Source: Plicaturopsis crispa FD-325 SS-3
Lineage: Eukaryota > Basidiomycota > Agaricomycetes > Amylocorticiales > Amylocorticiaceae
DNA length: 64,000 nt
NCBI GenBank assembly: GCA_000827205.1
Contig: KN832569.1
Coordinates: 446,647-510,646 of the forward strand
Direction: 5' to 3'
The notes beneath the pieces are model-generated. The model was not told the origin of the DNA. It saw only the letters and a list, made by a program, of their open reading frames with translations, and ran no database searches. Shown one piece after another: positions 54,446-64,000 of this stretch. The first letter of the stretch is position 1; each line of letters opens with the position of its first letter. The translations under genes were made by a program, and so were the position numbers.

Positions 54446-57211
54446 AACGTCAGACAGTCAAACACCCGCACTATTTCACGGACCCTACGAGACTCTACGG
54501 CGTCTGTTCAGTGACGACTTGTCCTACGCTGTTCCATACATCAGCATCTGTAATTCAACCACCGTGTATCAGATCGATATTTCATTTATTATTCAAACCG
54601 ACATTCCCCTGGGCCCATAGCCATGAAATGCTGGGGGTCGATTCATTTATAGTATTGATTCATCATCAATCTATTCTCTGCAGGTTACTGCGAGTCTGCG
54701 ACCGTACGGGCCTTCATCTGTCATTTTTCCGCCGACAGAATCCCACTGACTTCTACTCGACCTTCACTTGGATCTAAGTGGTTCAACGTCGATCATGCAC
54801 ATGGACCATGCGTGGCCTTCCTTTGAGGCTATCGTTCCTTCTTTGCTATTACTTTTGCGACTTTCACCGTTCCGTTTCGATTATGACAGGTGCTGACGGG
54901 GCGTAGTCCGTTGATTTCAGTCCAGGACACTTTAGCAAGAGCAGCGACTTCTGTGTGGCTTCGATCTCCCGATATTTTTCCCCTCGAGGACCTCTCGGTC
55001 GATCATCTTCGGATTCGATCCAGCTCGGCAACACGTTCATATTCGTAGCAGTCGGCTATCGCGGGAAGACATTCATAGAGGTGAGCTGGCGCTAAAGTGT
55101 GATATGTCGGTGCAACTCGCTAAGATATCTTTACACTCTTGGTAGGTCATCCATCCGCCGGAGGTCCGACTTGCGGCATATCTTCTTTTGCGGTCAGAAA
55201 CAGCTAGACCTATCATTCCTGGGTAGAGGAGCTCCGCTCCATATGGACGGTCCTCGCGCCTGCATGCACCTGCGTGTCTGTGGTTGCCATTTTACCAAAT
55301 GGCGAGTGCCTGTGCGTAGTTTCAGTTTGATCGTATCCTCGTTATCTTACAAGCGGGCCCACAGTCTTAATTATGTGCCGCGTTGTCAATGAAGGAACTG
55401 GCGGAAGTGATGCTTTCCATCAGCACAATGAAAGCGAATAGTGTCCAGTTAATTGTGTTTTCATGATTCTCCCGTTGGTATGGGTTTCTTACCGGACATG
55501 ATTGAATGTAAGACCAATTCTCCATTGAACGCTTCTCCTGCGATCGATAATTGACCCGTTCTCCGTAGCGTACGGTGTGACCTTGCATAGCCATGAGCCC
55601 TCTGCCGTGGTTATCCGTGGACGTTTAGGTCAGTATCGTCCCGTTTTCCCCACGCACATATGATTGTTGTGACCTTCAGCCCAATTCTACTATAAACTGG
55701 TCCGAACATCGGGTCAAACTCCCGGTCCAAACCCTTCGCACAACGGGCTTCTTCGCAGTCTTACCTGAATGACGAGGACGGAGAGTTGCTCCTTTGGACG
55801 CATGTTCCTTTGGGCTTATGTTACCGACGTATCTTTTTTTCATTCGAACTGCAATCACCTGCCCATGCAAGGGATTGGATAGGTATGTTCGGGGACGTTT
55901 TTGTCGCATAGCTTGTAAAAAAGTTGACAAGGCTGTCAGAGCAACTTGCCGCAATGCACAAACCGAACGCCACAAGTCCTACTGGACGCTGCGTTTTCCC
56001 TTGCCGCTTGGTTCTTAGGCCGTTGATCGCGGGTAGGAGTTTCTGCGGCTCTCAGAGAGCTTATGACCACGAGTTCTCCTTCTCTATAATGGGCCGGAGC
56101 TTTGTGAGAGAGTTTCTCTATCTCCAGCCCATTGCGGCGTGATGGTCGATGAAAGCTAAAATTTATCTAGTGGGCGGTCCCTCATAATGAACAAATTGTC
56201 AACAATCCAGATGCACTGTCGGTGCGGCTGTTGTAGACGCAGCGCAAACGCCTCAAGATCGTGTTGACCACGTTCATACCTTGGTCCATCCCGGGGGAGG
56301 CTCGATCACCTAAATTTGGCCCTCTCCCAGCAAACGGTCAGTCGTCTAGGACAGCAGAATCATTCTTGGGCCAGTAACGGTGTGCTTCTCAGGCGCATTT
56401 GCCGACACACCGGGTGACTCCTGCCTTTTCGGTTCTGCGGGGCAGCCTTCAGTGTTAACCATCATGTTCAGCCATGGCACAGATTAGCGCCTTCCCCCTT
56501 TCAAGTTCAATCACTACTTCAGCGATAGCAAGCCAATAATGGGTGCAGTCGTCTCCATCGGATTAATCCTTCCGCTATACGCAAAAGTCGTCACAAAAGC
56601 AGCGTTTCGGTACGCTTCGCCATCCAAAGCAACGCCGGCGATTAGTTTCAGACGTTGCTCGTCTTTGTCACGTAAAAGGTACGAAACATCGATCTGCGCG
56701 GAGTTCAAAACATATCGAAATGTTCGTTGCTGCAATATAACGGTCGTTTCGCGACGGTTGCTCTTGACCTAGCGTTCCACGCGCTCACGGGAAAACGAAT
56801 CCTTATCCTTGGCCTGGATACGACGGATACCCCGCTGCCATCGTCGGCCAACGAGAGGGGAGACTGGGTGTGGAATCTCGAGCTGCCTTATGCTTTCCAA
56901 ACGGGCACAAGATCCTAGAGACGTCGACGAGGAACACGACGACCAATTTACAGCTGGCAGCTGCAGCCGGCCTCCAATTGAAAGAACTTCTCTCGTTAAA
57001 TGAATCTGTATATTTGTCGGCTACTTATTGTGGCGCTCGGCTCACCCGTATCCATGCATGCCTACCCGCTCTCCGCCTAACCCTCCGCCCGTAAATTTTT
57101 TTCGTTTCTGCTCCTTTGTCGTCAGCCCCTCACTCGGTGCGTCCAGATGCGCTGAGTGAGTATTGCCCCCTCGTTCATATCTTCCTTTTTTTCTCATACC
57201 CCCGTCGCTGG
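54446..57211. other. Longest gene-free stretch
   Basis: 2.77 kb between two plus-strand genes. Open frames are short and none shows domain resemblance or coherent splice structure. No repeat was recognised. The final 150 bases are the pyrimidine-rich leader of the homeodomain gene. Long untranslated leaders and regulatory RNA are possible for a developmental regulator, but not shown. Confidence 0.5.
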
Positions 57212-58945
57212 ATGTCTAATTCGCGTTCATCAACGCCGACGCCTAATCTACCACAACATACTACCCCTCCACCATCTTTCAATCCACCGACCTCTTTACG
57301 ACCTCATACACACGAGAACACCCCTCAATACGCACCCAGGGGACGCCACCCATATACTGCACCCACTTATTCACCACCAAACCCATCCACCTCGACAACA
57401 TATAATCCCTCCACATCCGCGCTCGACCAGCCCGAAGCAAGCACTAGCCGCAGTGTCCTACGTCGTCGCGCCACCCCGGACGAAGATAACCCGTCGCAGC
57501 CTCGCCGTAAGAGAATGCGACGCGACCGTTCCGAGGGGCGTTCCGAGGGGGAGGGTCGTTCCAGTCTGTCCGACTCATCACAGGGAGGTATAGCGGACAA
57601 CGAGACGGAGGCCGAACGCAGTCAACAATCGGGACTGTCTCCAGCTGCTCAACCTCCGCTGAAGAAGAAACGCACGCGCACTCTGACCACACCCCACCAG
57701 TCGGCCGTTCTCCACGCGCTGCTCGCCGAGGTATGTCTCAAATTATATTGTGCCACTGTCATGGTAATAAATGGAGGTTCCAGTCGCGGTTCCCTACCAC
57801 GGCAATGCGTGAGCAGGTGGGAAAGTCGATCGGTCTGAGTGCTCGTAAGGTTCAGGTGAGATGCGTGTCCATTGATTATTTCCAGAGTTTTCACTGACAA
57901 CGTCTATCTAGATTTGGTTCCAGGTTAGTTGCATCGGGAGTATGTTGTGCTTTAGCTCTAAGCTGAATGATTTGTGCAGAATCAGCGCCAGAAGGCCCGC
58001 CGACCGCGAAGTCAAAGCGACGCGCCGTTGACGAGACCACCCCAGTATGGCGCGTTTCCGAATGTTCCGCCTTCTGCTATGGATCCCATGAGCCCGTCGG
58101 GTCCAGCTGGCATGGAAGCCTATGGCGCGTATCCACCGAGTGCTTTCCCGCGATCTATGGATTCAGGATCTCAATTGCTTGGTCCCGGTATGCCAGGATC
58201 TGCACCTGCAACTCAGACGCGATTCATGGCGCGAGGCCGCGAGCTGCCGTTCCCGTCACCTCAGCGAGCGGGCCCGCTCTCACCTACAGACACGTACGGT
58301 GGCGCGCCGCGTCGCTACTCCGACGAAAGCCCGACGGTCCCATACCGCCTCCCCCACGAGTCGCGTCCCCATACAAGCGACATGGCGTCCAGGACGTTGC
58401 CGCCGCTCTCGTTTGACGCGCCGTACCCCCGTGGTCTCCCAGGCCCGCCGCCGACATCGCGCTCCTCTTTCACGTCCCCGACGAGACCCGAGTTCTCCCA
58501 CCGCAGGGGGCTGTCGGGCGAGTCCCCGTTTGCGCACCAATTGCCCGAGCACAGCCGCGGCATGCCTTCTTCATACACACTTCCGCCACCTGTGCCCATG
58601 CAGCCCCAGCCTCACTGGGATCCTGCGCCGTACGGTGTGTCTTCGCGGCCGGCAACTTCGTGGACCCGAGCTCCTAGCTCGTTTAGAGCACCACCCGTGG
58701 AAGGCTTCGCCCCTCCCGACCGCGAAGGCACCCCCGTTCAGCGTAGGCCCTTCGAGTCCGACACCCGACGACGCACGAGCAGCTCCAGCATCCCCAGCGC
58801 GGAGTCGATGCAGATCCCCGCCCATCGTCCGCGGCGCTACGACCCTGTTCGTGCGGCGCAGGAGGAAACCAGTGCAGCCCGCCATTACCGCCGTGACAGT
58901 GACGACCGCCCGACCTCCCCGACGACCAGACGACGTGCTTCATAA
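57212..58945 (+). CDS. Homeodomain transcription factor
   Basis: Four exons (57212-57730, 57784-57855, 57912-57923, 57980-58945) give 522 residues, all in phase. The start at 57212 (MSNSRSSTPTPN) is preferred to an upstream in-frame ATG because it follows the pyrimidine-rich leader. A Pro/Ser/Thr-rich head with a bipartite basic patch RRKRMRRDR precedes the homeodomain at about 151-209: KKKRTRTLTTPHQSAVLHAL, then FPTTAMREQVGKSIGLSARKVQ, IWFQ and NQRQKARR, with the helix-3 Trp, Phe and Asn of WFxN. The C-terminus is long, disordered, Pro/Ser/Arg-rich. Homeodomain genes of this type regulate mushroom development (for example Hom1/Hom2 of Schizophyllum); orthology is not decided. It is not a mating-type pair, as no partner lies beside it. 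Confidence 0.9.
57912..57923 (+). other. 12-nt microexon encoding IWFQ of the homeodomain
   Basis: ATTTGGTTCCAG sits between the acceptor TATCTAG and donor GTTAGT. The flanking introns are 57856-57911 and 57924-57979, both 56 nt. It encodes four residues of recognition helix 3. Skipping it would stay in frame but remove the invariant Trp and Phe. Confidence 0.9.
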
Positions 58946-59712
58946 CGCCCGCCCGCCCGACCGACGCGCCCAGAAATTTTAATTTGTGTTACGAACGTTC
59001 TCTATGCCCACTTCACGAAATTCCCGCGACGCAGATACACTATCATATCATGTTTCGCCTTCCATTCATTATCACACCACGTCCATTTAATCGCTGCCAT
59101 TTATTCTCCTCCTTCGTTTTCTTTCGTTTTCCATCTTCTGCTCTCGTCCTGCCCGCTTGCATCCATCCAATCTACCGCCGCGACCTATAATTCTAATATC
59201 CCTCTATACATCCTACTCTTTAATTTTAATATCCCTCCCTGTCCCGCACCCACCCAGAATAACCTACCTCGCATACTTATTTTGTAATGCCTGCCTTCAT
59301 TCCGCCACTGTATCTAGGCCGTTTGCAACCCCGTTGTCTCGTTACCCTACTTTTAGATATCGATTAGTCGACGTTGCTTATTGTTATCACGCTCACGATT
59401 ATTACCCCCATACCGACCGTACCCCACCCATACCACTGTCACATATATACACTGACAGGCTGTACCTGTTACTTACTCAATACCAAGTACTAAGTTTCAG
59501 ACGTGCGGCAGCCCGAACGCGAGATCGTAGTAGATGCTGCATACGAAGAAGAAGAAGAAGGGACAAAGATATCGACGCAACCATCCGTGGGTACACACGC
59601 GCCTCAGCGTGTCTTCTTGGCTACCAACGCCCTCGACCCCGTCGTATCGTCATTGCGACCACTGCGGCCGCACCAACACCCAACACCAACGCTGTTAACG
59701 CTTCTCAAGATC
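58946..59712. terminator. Shared 3' region of convergent homeodomain and RING genes
   Basis: 767 bases between convergent stop codons, CT-rich in the first half. No gene supported; long 3' untranslated regions are likely. Confidence 0.45.
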
Positions 59713-62700
59713 TCAGGCGAGCTGGGCCCTGCGCGCAGCGGCGAGCCGCCGTGCCTGGGTCCGCAGACGTGCTTCCTGGGAGTCGATGTCCACGCCGTTG
59801 CCAGCTGCATCCTGTGGTCCCTTCGCAATATGTCCTCTTAGAATGTGCGGTTCTCGAGCGCCAATATAACGCCCCTGGACCGGCGATATAGAAGAGCCGG
59901 CTGTGGACGAGGCGGCAGCATGCTGCTTTTCCGCGTGCAGCTTGGCGAGGAGCTTCGCCCGCGTTTGGGAGGGCAATGCATGCACATGCGTTGTGGGGGA
60001 GGGCTCGTCGCGAGGTGCGGGGACCATATCGATGTCGGATAGCTCTGGAGCATTTGAAGCGGCCTGCTCATTTGAAGTGGGCTGCTCATTTGAAGTGGGC
60101 TGCTCATTTGAAGTGGTGATGGGTGGCGACGCGTTATGCGTGGATGTATGGTCCTGGGCTCTCGTGCCGGCCCCCAGCCTGGCGCGGGTGCGGGCCATTA
60201 TTTCGCGTGACGACATGTGCGCCACAGCCCGCCTCCCATCCTCCGCGCGACCATCTGGATCCGACAGACGCGCGAGCAGGGAGGGTATTTCAAACTCATC
60301 GGCGCCGGTGCTGGTGCCGTCGACAAGAATCTTGGCGTTGTCGTTGTCGTTGCTACCACTAACACGAGGCTGTCCTTCGTTCCCCTCGTTTTGGGGCATC
60401 GGGGTACGGCGCCCAGGCCCAGGCATCGGGGTACGTTGCCCATGGCCAGACGCGAGATGGGCCTGGACCGATTCGAGCAGGCTGCGATTCCGGGGCGCGC
60501 GGGTGTTTGCGCGCGTATTTTCCCTGTTAGCCGCACGCGTTTCCCTGTCGTTCTTAGTACTGGCATGGCTGCCGGATATTGCTGCACCTGCACCACCCGA
60601 GGTATCTATGGGTGGTGGTAGTACGTCCGCGGGCGCGGCATCGTCTCCGAGGACGATTGGATCTGCGTCTCCGAGCACGATTGGATCTGCCCTTCGCTTA
60701 CCCTTCACGTCATGCGTATGCTTCTGCGGTTTGATTTCGACCGAGTTCTGTGGTTTGTCTTCGACCGGGGACAGGTAAATTGGTCGCAGCGCGGAGGACC
60801 CTGGCTGCAGCGCGGAGGACCCTGGCTGCAGCGCGGAAGACCCTGGCTGCGACGAGCCGGCACCACTAGTCGCCTCTTCAGCCCGATCGCTAGTCGCCTC
60901 CTCACTCCGGTCGTGCCGGAAACGCCCTCCTCCTCTTCCTCCTCCACGATCGCGGCTCTCTTCGTGGCGCCCGTCTCGACCCCGCTCCCTCCCGTGCTCC
61001 CGACTCCGCTCTCGTCTACGATTCCTCCGCGGCGGGGACTGTGAGCGCGAGTAGGATCGTTCCGGGGGGCTCTGCGACCTCGAGAACCTCGTGCGCGCGC
61101 TCGGTCCGGCTGTAGGGGACGACGGCGTCTGGCTGCGCTCGCGCTCGCTCCATCGCCGCCGACTCCGTTCGTACACCGGCGGGGGCGGGAGGTCTGGCGG
61201 GGTATCGTACTATTCGAAAAAAAAAAGTTTTTTTTTATAGTCAATTTGTGTACGACGATTGAGTCAATTTGTGTACGACGATTGAGTAAAATGTAGTGTG
61301 TGTGTCATGCGCGGTGAATAGCAGCGGTGGGTGTGGTGTAAACATGAGAAGGGAGGGGTGTTTAAGTGCAGACAAAGACATACCTGGACGACGGAATCGT
61401 AGACGGTAAGGTCCCGGTACGGCGAGCGGAGGTAGCAGTAGACCTCTGCGCAGGGCATGCTGTCAGTGCTCAAATTTATCCCCTCAAGAACGAACAAAGC
61501 TCCTCAACATGAACGAAGGTCCTCAAGAACGAACGAAGCTCGTCAAGAACGAGCAAAGCTCGTCAAAAACGAACAAAGCTCGTCAAGAACGAACAAAGCT
61601 CGTCAAAAACGAACAAAGCTCCTCAGGACTCACCGTGCGCGAAATGCTCCGCATTAACGTGCCGCCCGCCCTCCTCATACGGTACATCCGCGTCCATGTC
61701 GAGGAACTCCGCGATCAGTTTCACGGCGCTCTGCGAGCGGATGTCGATCGATTTCATGAGGGAGATTATGAATGTCGTGAGGAACTGGACTTGTCGTCTC
61801 GTCAGCCCGTGTATCCGTGCTCGTATCCGTGCTCATAGGAATAGGGATAGGGATGGGAATAGGGATAGGAATAGGAAGAGGGATAGGAAGAGGGCTAATT
61901 ATAAGGAATGGGAAAGGGAATACGAACGCACCTCCACGTCAAGATCCACCCACACCCTCAACTCCCTGCGCAGAAACGCAGTCGTGCGGCTAACCAAATC
62001 CGCAGACGCAGAAAACTGCGCAGGAGTAGGATACGGACGGTAGCGTGTGTACGAGTTGGAGGCTACGTGCTATGTGTGAGTCGTAGCGGCAAATGTGTTG
62101 GTCGTAGCGGCAAATGTGTTAGTCGTAGCGGCAAATGTGTTAGTCGCAGCGGCAACGCATCGTAAGTCAAAGTCCGGTGTAATATGGAGGAGTACGGGGC
62201 GAGCACACACCTTCGCATACAGATCATGTTCGTACACCCATCTCCGCCGCGCGATCGCGCGCTCCAGCTCGTCCGCCTCCTCGCGCGCCCGTCTCTCCCT
62301 TCGCCCCCATTCCCGTTCGCGCGCAGTCCACTCCCTTTCGCGCGCACTCCTGCGTTGTCTAATAGCTTGACGAACAGCCTGGGGCGCGGGGGAGGTACGC
62401 AGGCGCGCGAGGTAGTGTTTCTGGTAGTCGTACCTGCTGCGTATGCGGTGGATGAGGTATTCGCCGACGAGTTGGGCGCAGAGCGGGCATTTGCGCGATT
62501 GTTCTGCCATTTGGGACGGAGTTGTATGAGCCACTATACGTCCGCAACGGCACTGTGAAAGACTTACCTGTCCATACGAGGAGACACTCGAAACAAAACT
62601 CGTGTGAGCATGTGGGGATGACTGTGCGGTCCGCGAGGGGTTGGAGGCAGATGCTGCAATGCTCCTCCTCTGTGTCTGTATCTTCTGCGTCGATGGTGGG

Positions 62701-62781
62701 TTTGGGTTTCGGGGGTGAGCTGGATGATGGTGTGGGCGAGGACTCTAGTTTTATGCGTTTTGAGGGAGAGGCCATGTGCAT
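59713..62781 (-). CDS. RING-finger E3 ligase, Topors-like, repeat-rich
   Basis: Six exons (62568-62781, 62211-62503, 61932-62069, 61634-61784, 61384-61445, 59713-61209) join in phase to give 784 residues. The C3HC4 RING is HCSICLQPLADRTVIPTCSH, then FCFECLLVWT and RKCPLCAQLVGEYL. A helical segment (AREREWGRRERRAREEADEL) follows. Next is the conserved block after RING in Topors-type ligases: TTAFLRRELRVWVDLDVE, FLTTFIISLMKSIDIRSQSA, HFAHEVYCYLRSPYRDL and YDSVVQYDTPPDL. The last exon is Arg/Ser-rich and disordered with internal repeats (QPGSSAL x3, DPIVLGD x2, TSNEQP x3). It probably attaches ubiquitin, or SUMO as in animal Topors, to nuclear proteins. The start may be 62775 instead, two residues shorter. 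Confidence 0.85.
60050..60116 (+). repeat. 18-bp coding repeat (TSNEQP)
   Basis: CTGCTCATTTGAAGTGGG occurs about four times in the last exon of the RING gene, giving TSNEQP units on the minus strand. Confidence 0.8.
60784..60851 (+). repeat. 21-bp coding repeat (QPGSSAL)
   Basis: GCAGCGCGGAGGACCCTGGCT occurs three times in tandem, giving QPGSSAL units in the RING protein. A 24-bp coding duplication (DPIVLGDA) lies nearby at about 60648-60692. Confidence 0.8.
61242..61287 (+). repeat. 23-bp tandem repeat in RING intron 5
   Basis: Two perfect copies of CAATTTGTGTACGACGATTGAGT lie side by side within the 174-nt intron 61210-61383, beside an A/T homopolymer at 61220-61237. Confidence 0.85.
61482..61627 (+). 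repeat. 20-bp minisatellite in RING intron 4
   Basis: About seven units of CTCAAGAACGAACAAAGCTC (with GTCAA and CCTCAA variants) fill most of the 188-nt intron 61446-61633. Confidence 0.88.
61810..61895 (+). repeat. 6-bp and 12-bp repeats in RING intron 3
   Basis: Two copies of TATCCGTGCTCG are followed by a run of AGGGAT/AGGAAT hexamers inside the 147-nt intron 61785-61931. Confidence 0.82.
62073..62157 (+). repeat. 21-bp minisatellite in RING intron 2
   Basis: Four units of GTGTTAGTCGTAGCGGCAAAT fill the 141-nt intron 62070-62210. In the sense direction each unit carries a CTAAC-like branch motif (GACTAACACA, twice perfect), and the last unit forms the acceptor ACACATAG. Confidence 0.88.
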
Positions 62782-64000
62782 ACGACCGAGTGGTGTTTCT
62801 GAAGATTCAGGAGAGATTTCAAGCTTGAGAGCTTGTTGAGAGCCAGGGGGGTACGGAGCGGGAAATAGAGACACCCATGCCCTGCTAAGCGAGAGAAGCG
62901 GACCCCGGAGCACCGCGAAAAACATGGCAGGGATAAGATAAGATCAGTCGTCGACGGTCGTGCATGTCGTGCAGTATTACACTGTATTCCTCCTACTTAG
63001 CAGACATTGAATCTAAGTCTTTGGGCGCTACATGAGACTTGGAGTTGTCTATGGGCGTCCGGAGAATTCCTGCCGGACAACGGGCGCAGTGCGAAGATTC
63101 GCACTGAAATCCAGTATTTCAACGCCCAAAGTGTGCACTGGCTGTTTCGCAGTCGAACGCCGTTCAGAAAAATGGAACGCGGGAGATACAGCCCCGATTT
63201 TCGATTCCGTGGAAGAGAAAAACCGCTCGAACGCGTCGCGTCGCGTCGCGTTGCAGGGCCGCGGTCCGCGTGTAAGGAGGCGGCGTCGTCGCAGCTCGGA
63301 GACTCACGATCGCAACGCGGCCTGACAGAAACTAAAGGCTGCAGAGAAAATCCTACAAGTTCGCAGCATAAACTGGGGAAACGCAACGATGTACCACGGT
63401 GTCTACCTGTGTATGCAAAGCAGCCGTGCAGGTGAAGGCTTTCCCTGACAAGTAATACTTTTCGAGGCGCATTCCTTTCAGCAGGTATGGCTTTGATAGC
63501 ATTTCAAGCTACCGGAGTCCTGCATTTAGCCTTGAAGTATTTACATTTCTATTGCCCGCAGGCGGTTTGTCTGCGAGACGCGACGCGACGCTGCAGCCGC
63601 CACAGGTTGGGTAGCTTGCCGCGATGCCGACTTACGTGTTAGAAGCCAGGACCCCATGAGTACGGTATACCGAGTAGGGGGGCATGGTGTCTGGATTTCC
63701 CGCTCCGTACCCCCCTGTTGAGAGCAGTACAAAGTTACAGAAGCCAATGATATTTTGGTCACGGCTTGTCCGGAGCTGTGTCACTGGATGCAGTCGCGTC
63801 GACGCGTCCTCGCGCATTTACATTGACAAATTCTACTACTTTGTCTTGAGACAGAAGACAACTACACACACCCAGCCAGCGCGATAGCTATGAACGACCG
63901 TCAGGCGGGATACCAATATAGAGTACAATTGACAGTAAACTTCATTTTGCGGGATGACTTATAGCACTGGGACCACCTGCTCCCGGTACCTTCCTCCGCT
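62782..64000. other. Intergenic region at right edge
   Basis: Promoter of the RING gene and 1.2 kb beyond. Only a short CGCGT run (about 63229-63250) and its inverted echo GACGCGACGCGACGC (63577-63591) stand out. No gene supported. Confidence 0.45.

Noticed and set aside
61482-62157. Possible CRISPR-like arrays
   Set aside because: Units are directly adjacent without unique spacers and lie inside introns of a fungal gene; they are minisatellites.
63229-63591. CGCGT run and its inverted echo near the right edge
   Set aside because: Short, low-complexity and 330 bases apart; not enough to call an inverted repeat.
1-64000. tRNA or rRNA genes, LTR or LINE elements
   Set aside because: No convincing T-arm/acceptor pairing, rRNA segment, reverse transcriptase or integrase motif was seen on either strand when reading by eye.

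Overview
The window is nuclear DNA of a filamentous basidiomycete, most likely an agaricomycete (mushroom-forming fungus). This rests on intron-dense genes with short introns (about 50-70 nt, GTRNGT/YAG, CTAAC-like branch points), on families typical of that class (DUF6533-type seven-helix proteins, MLKL-type N-terminal adaptor proteins, fungal ricin-B-fold lectins, agaricomycete terpene-synthase-like proteins, PriB-like Zn2Cys6 factors) and on the absence of any operon-like layout. No rRNA, tRNA, CRISPR array or intact transposon was seen. Exon borders were worked out by hand from reading frame and splice signals; those given as exact were phase-checked, the others are approximate.

Left third (1-31 kb), accessory in character: a family of small secreted proline-rich proteins (an off-window copy whose promoter opens the window, plus genes at 5290-5607 and 6527-6955), a Kex2-processed six-cysteine secreted peptide (8056-8377), two Zn2Cys6 regulators (1334-4468 and 11440-15948), DPB4 (16393-17498), a terpene-synthase-like protein whose metal-binding motifs are all altered (17649-18797), GPI13 (19153-22277), a 0.7 kb inverted repeat, two beta-trefoil lectins facing each other around a DUF6533 membrane protein (23743-29073), and an unrecognised protein (29518-30862).

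Middle (31-37 kb): an MLKL-NTD adaptor protein with a reduced kinase-like module, a tandemly duplicated non-coding stretch, a GT15 Golgi mannosyltransferase and an MDP-1 phosphatase sharing a promoter region.

Right half (37-63 kb), mostly conserved housekeeping genes: xylulokinase with a long glycine-rich insert, a small HVA1/TUDOR protein, a large cyclin-box protein divergent from MON2 (a 6.3 kb Golgi/endosome trafficking gene), a bromodomain protein of the BRD7/9 kind, a homeodomain factor, and a RING-finger protein in which four of five introns, and several exon segments, are built of different tandem repeats.

Most notable observations: three microexons (6, 7 and 12 nt) that each carry an essential motif, three candidate GC-AG introns, the minisatellite-filled introns of the RING gene (one of which repeats its own branch point), the degenerate terpene synthase, the decayed promoter copies around the secreted-peptide genes, and the inverted repeat upstream of the first lectin.
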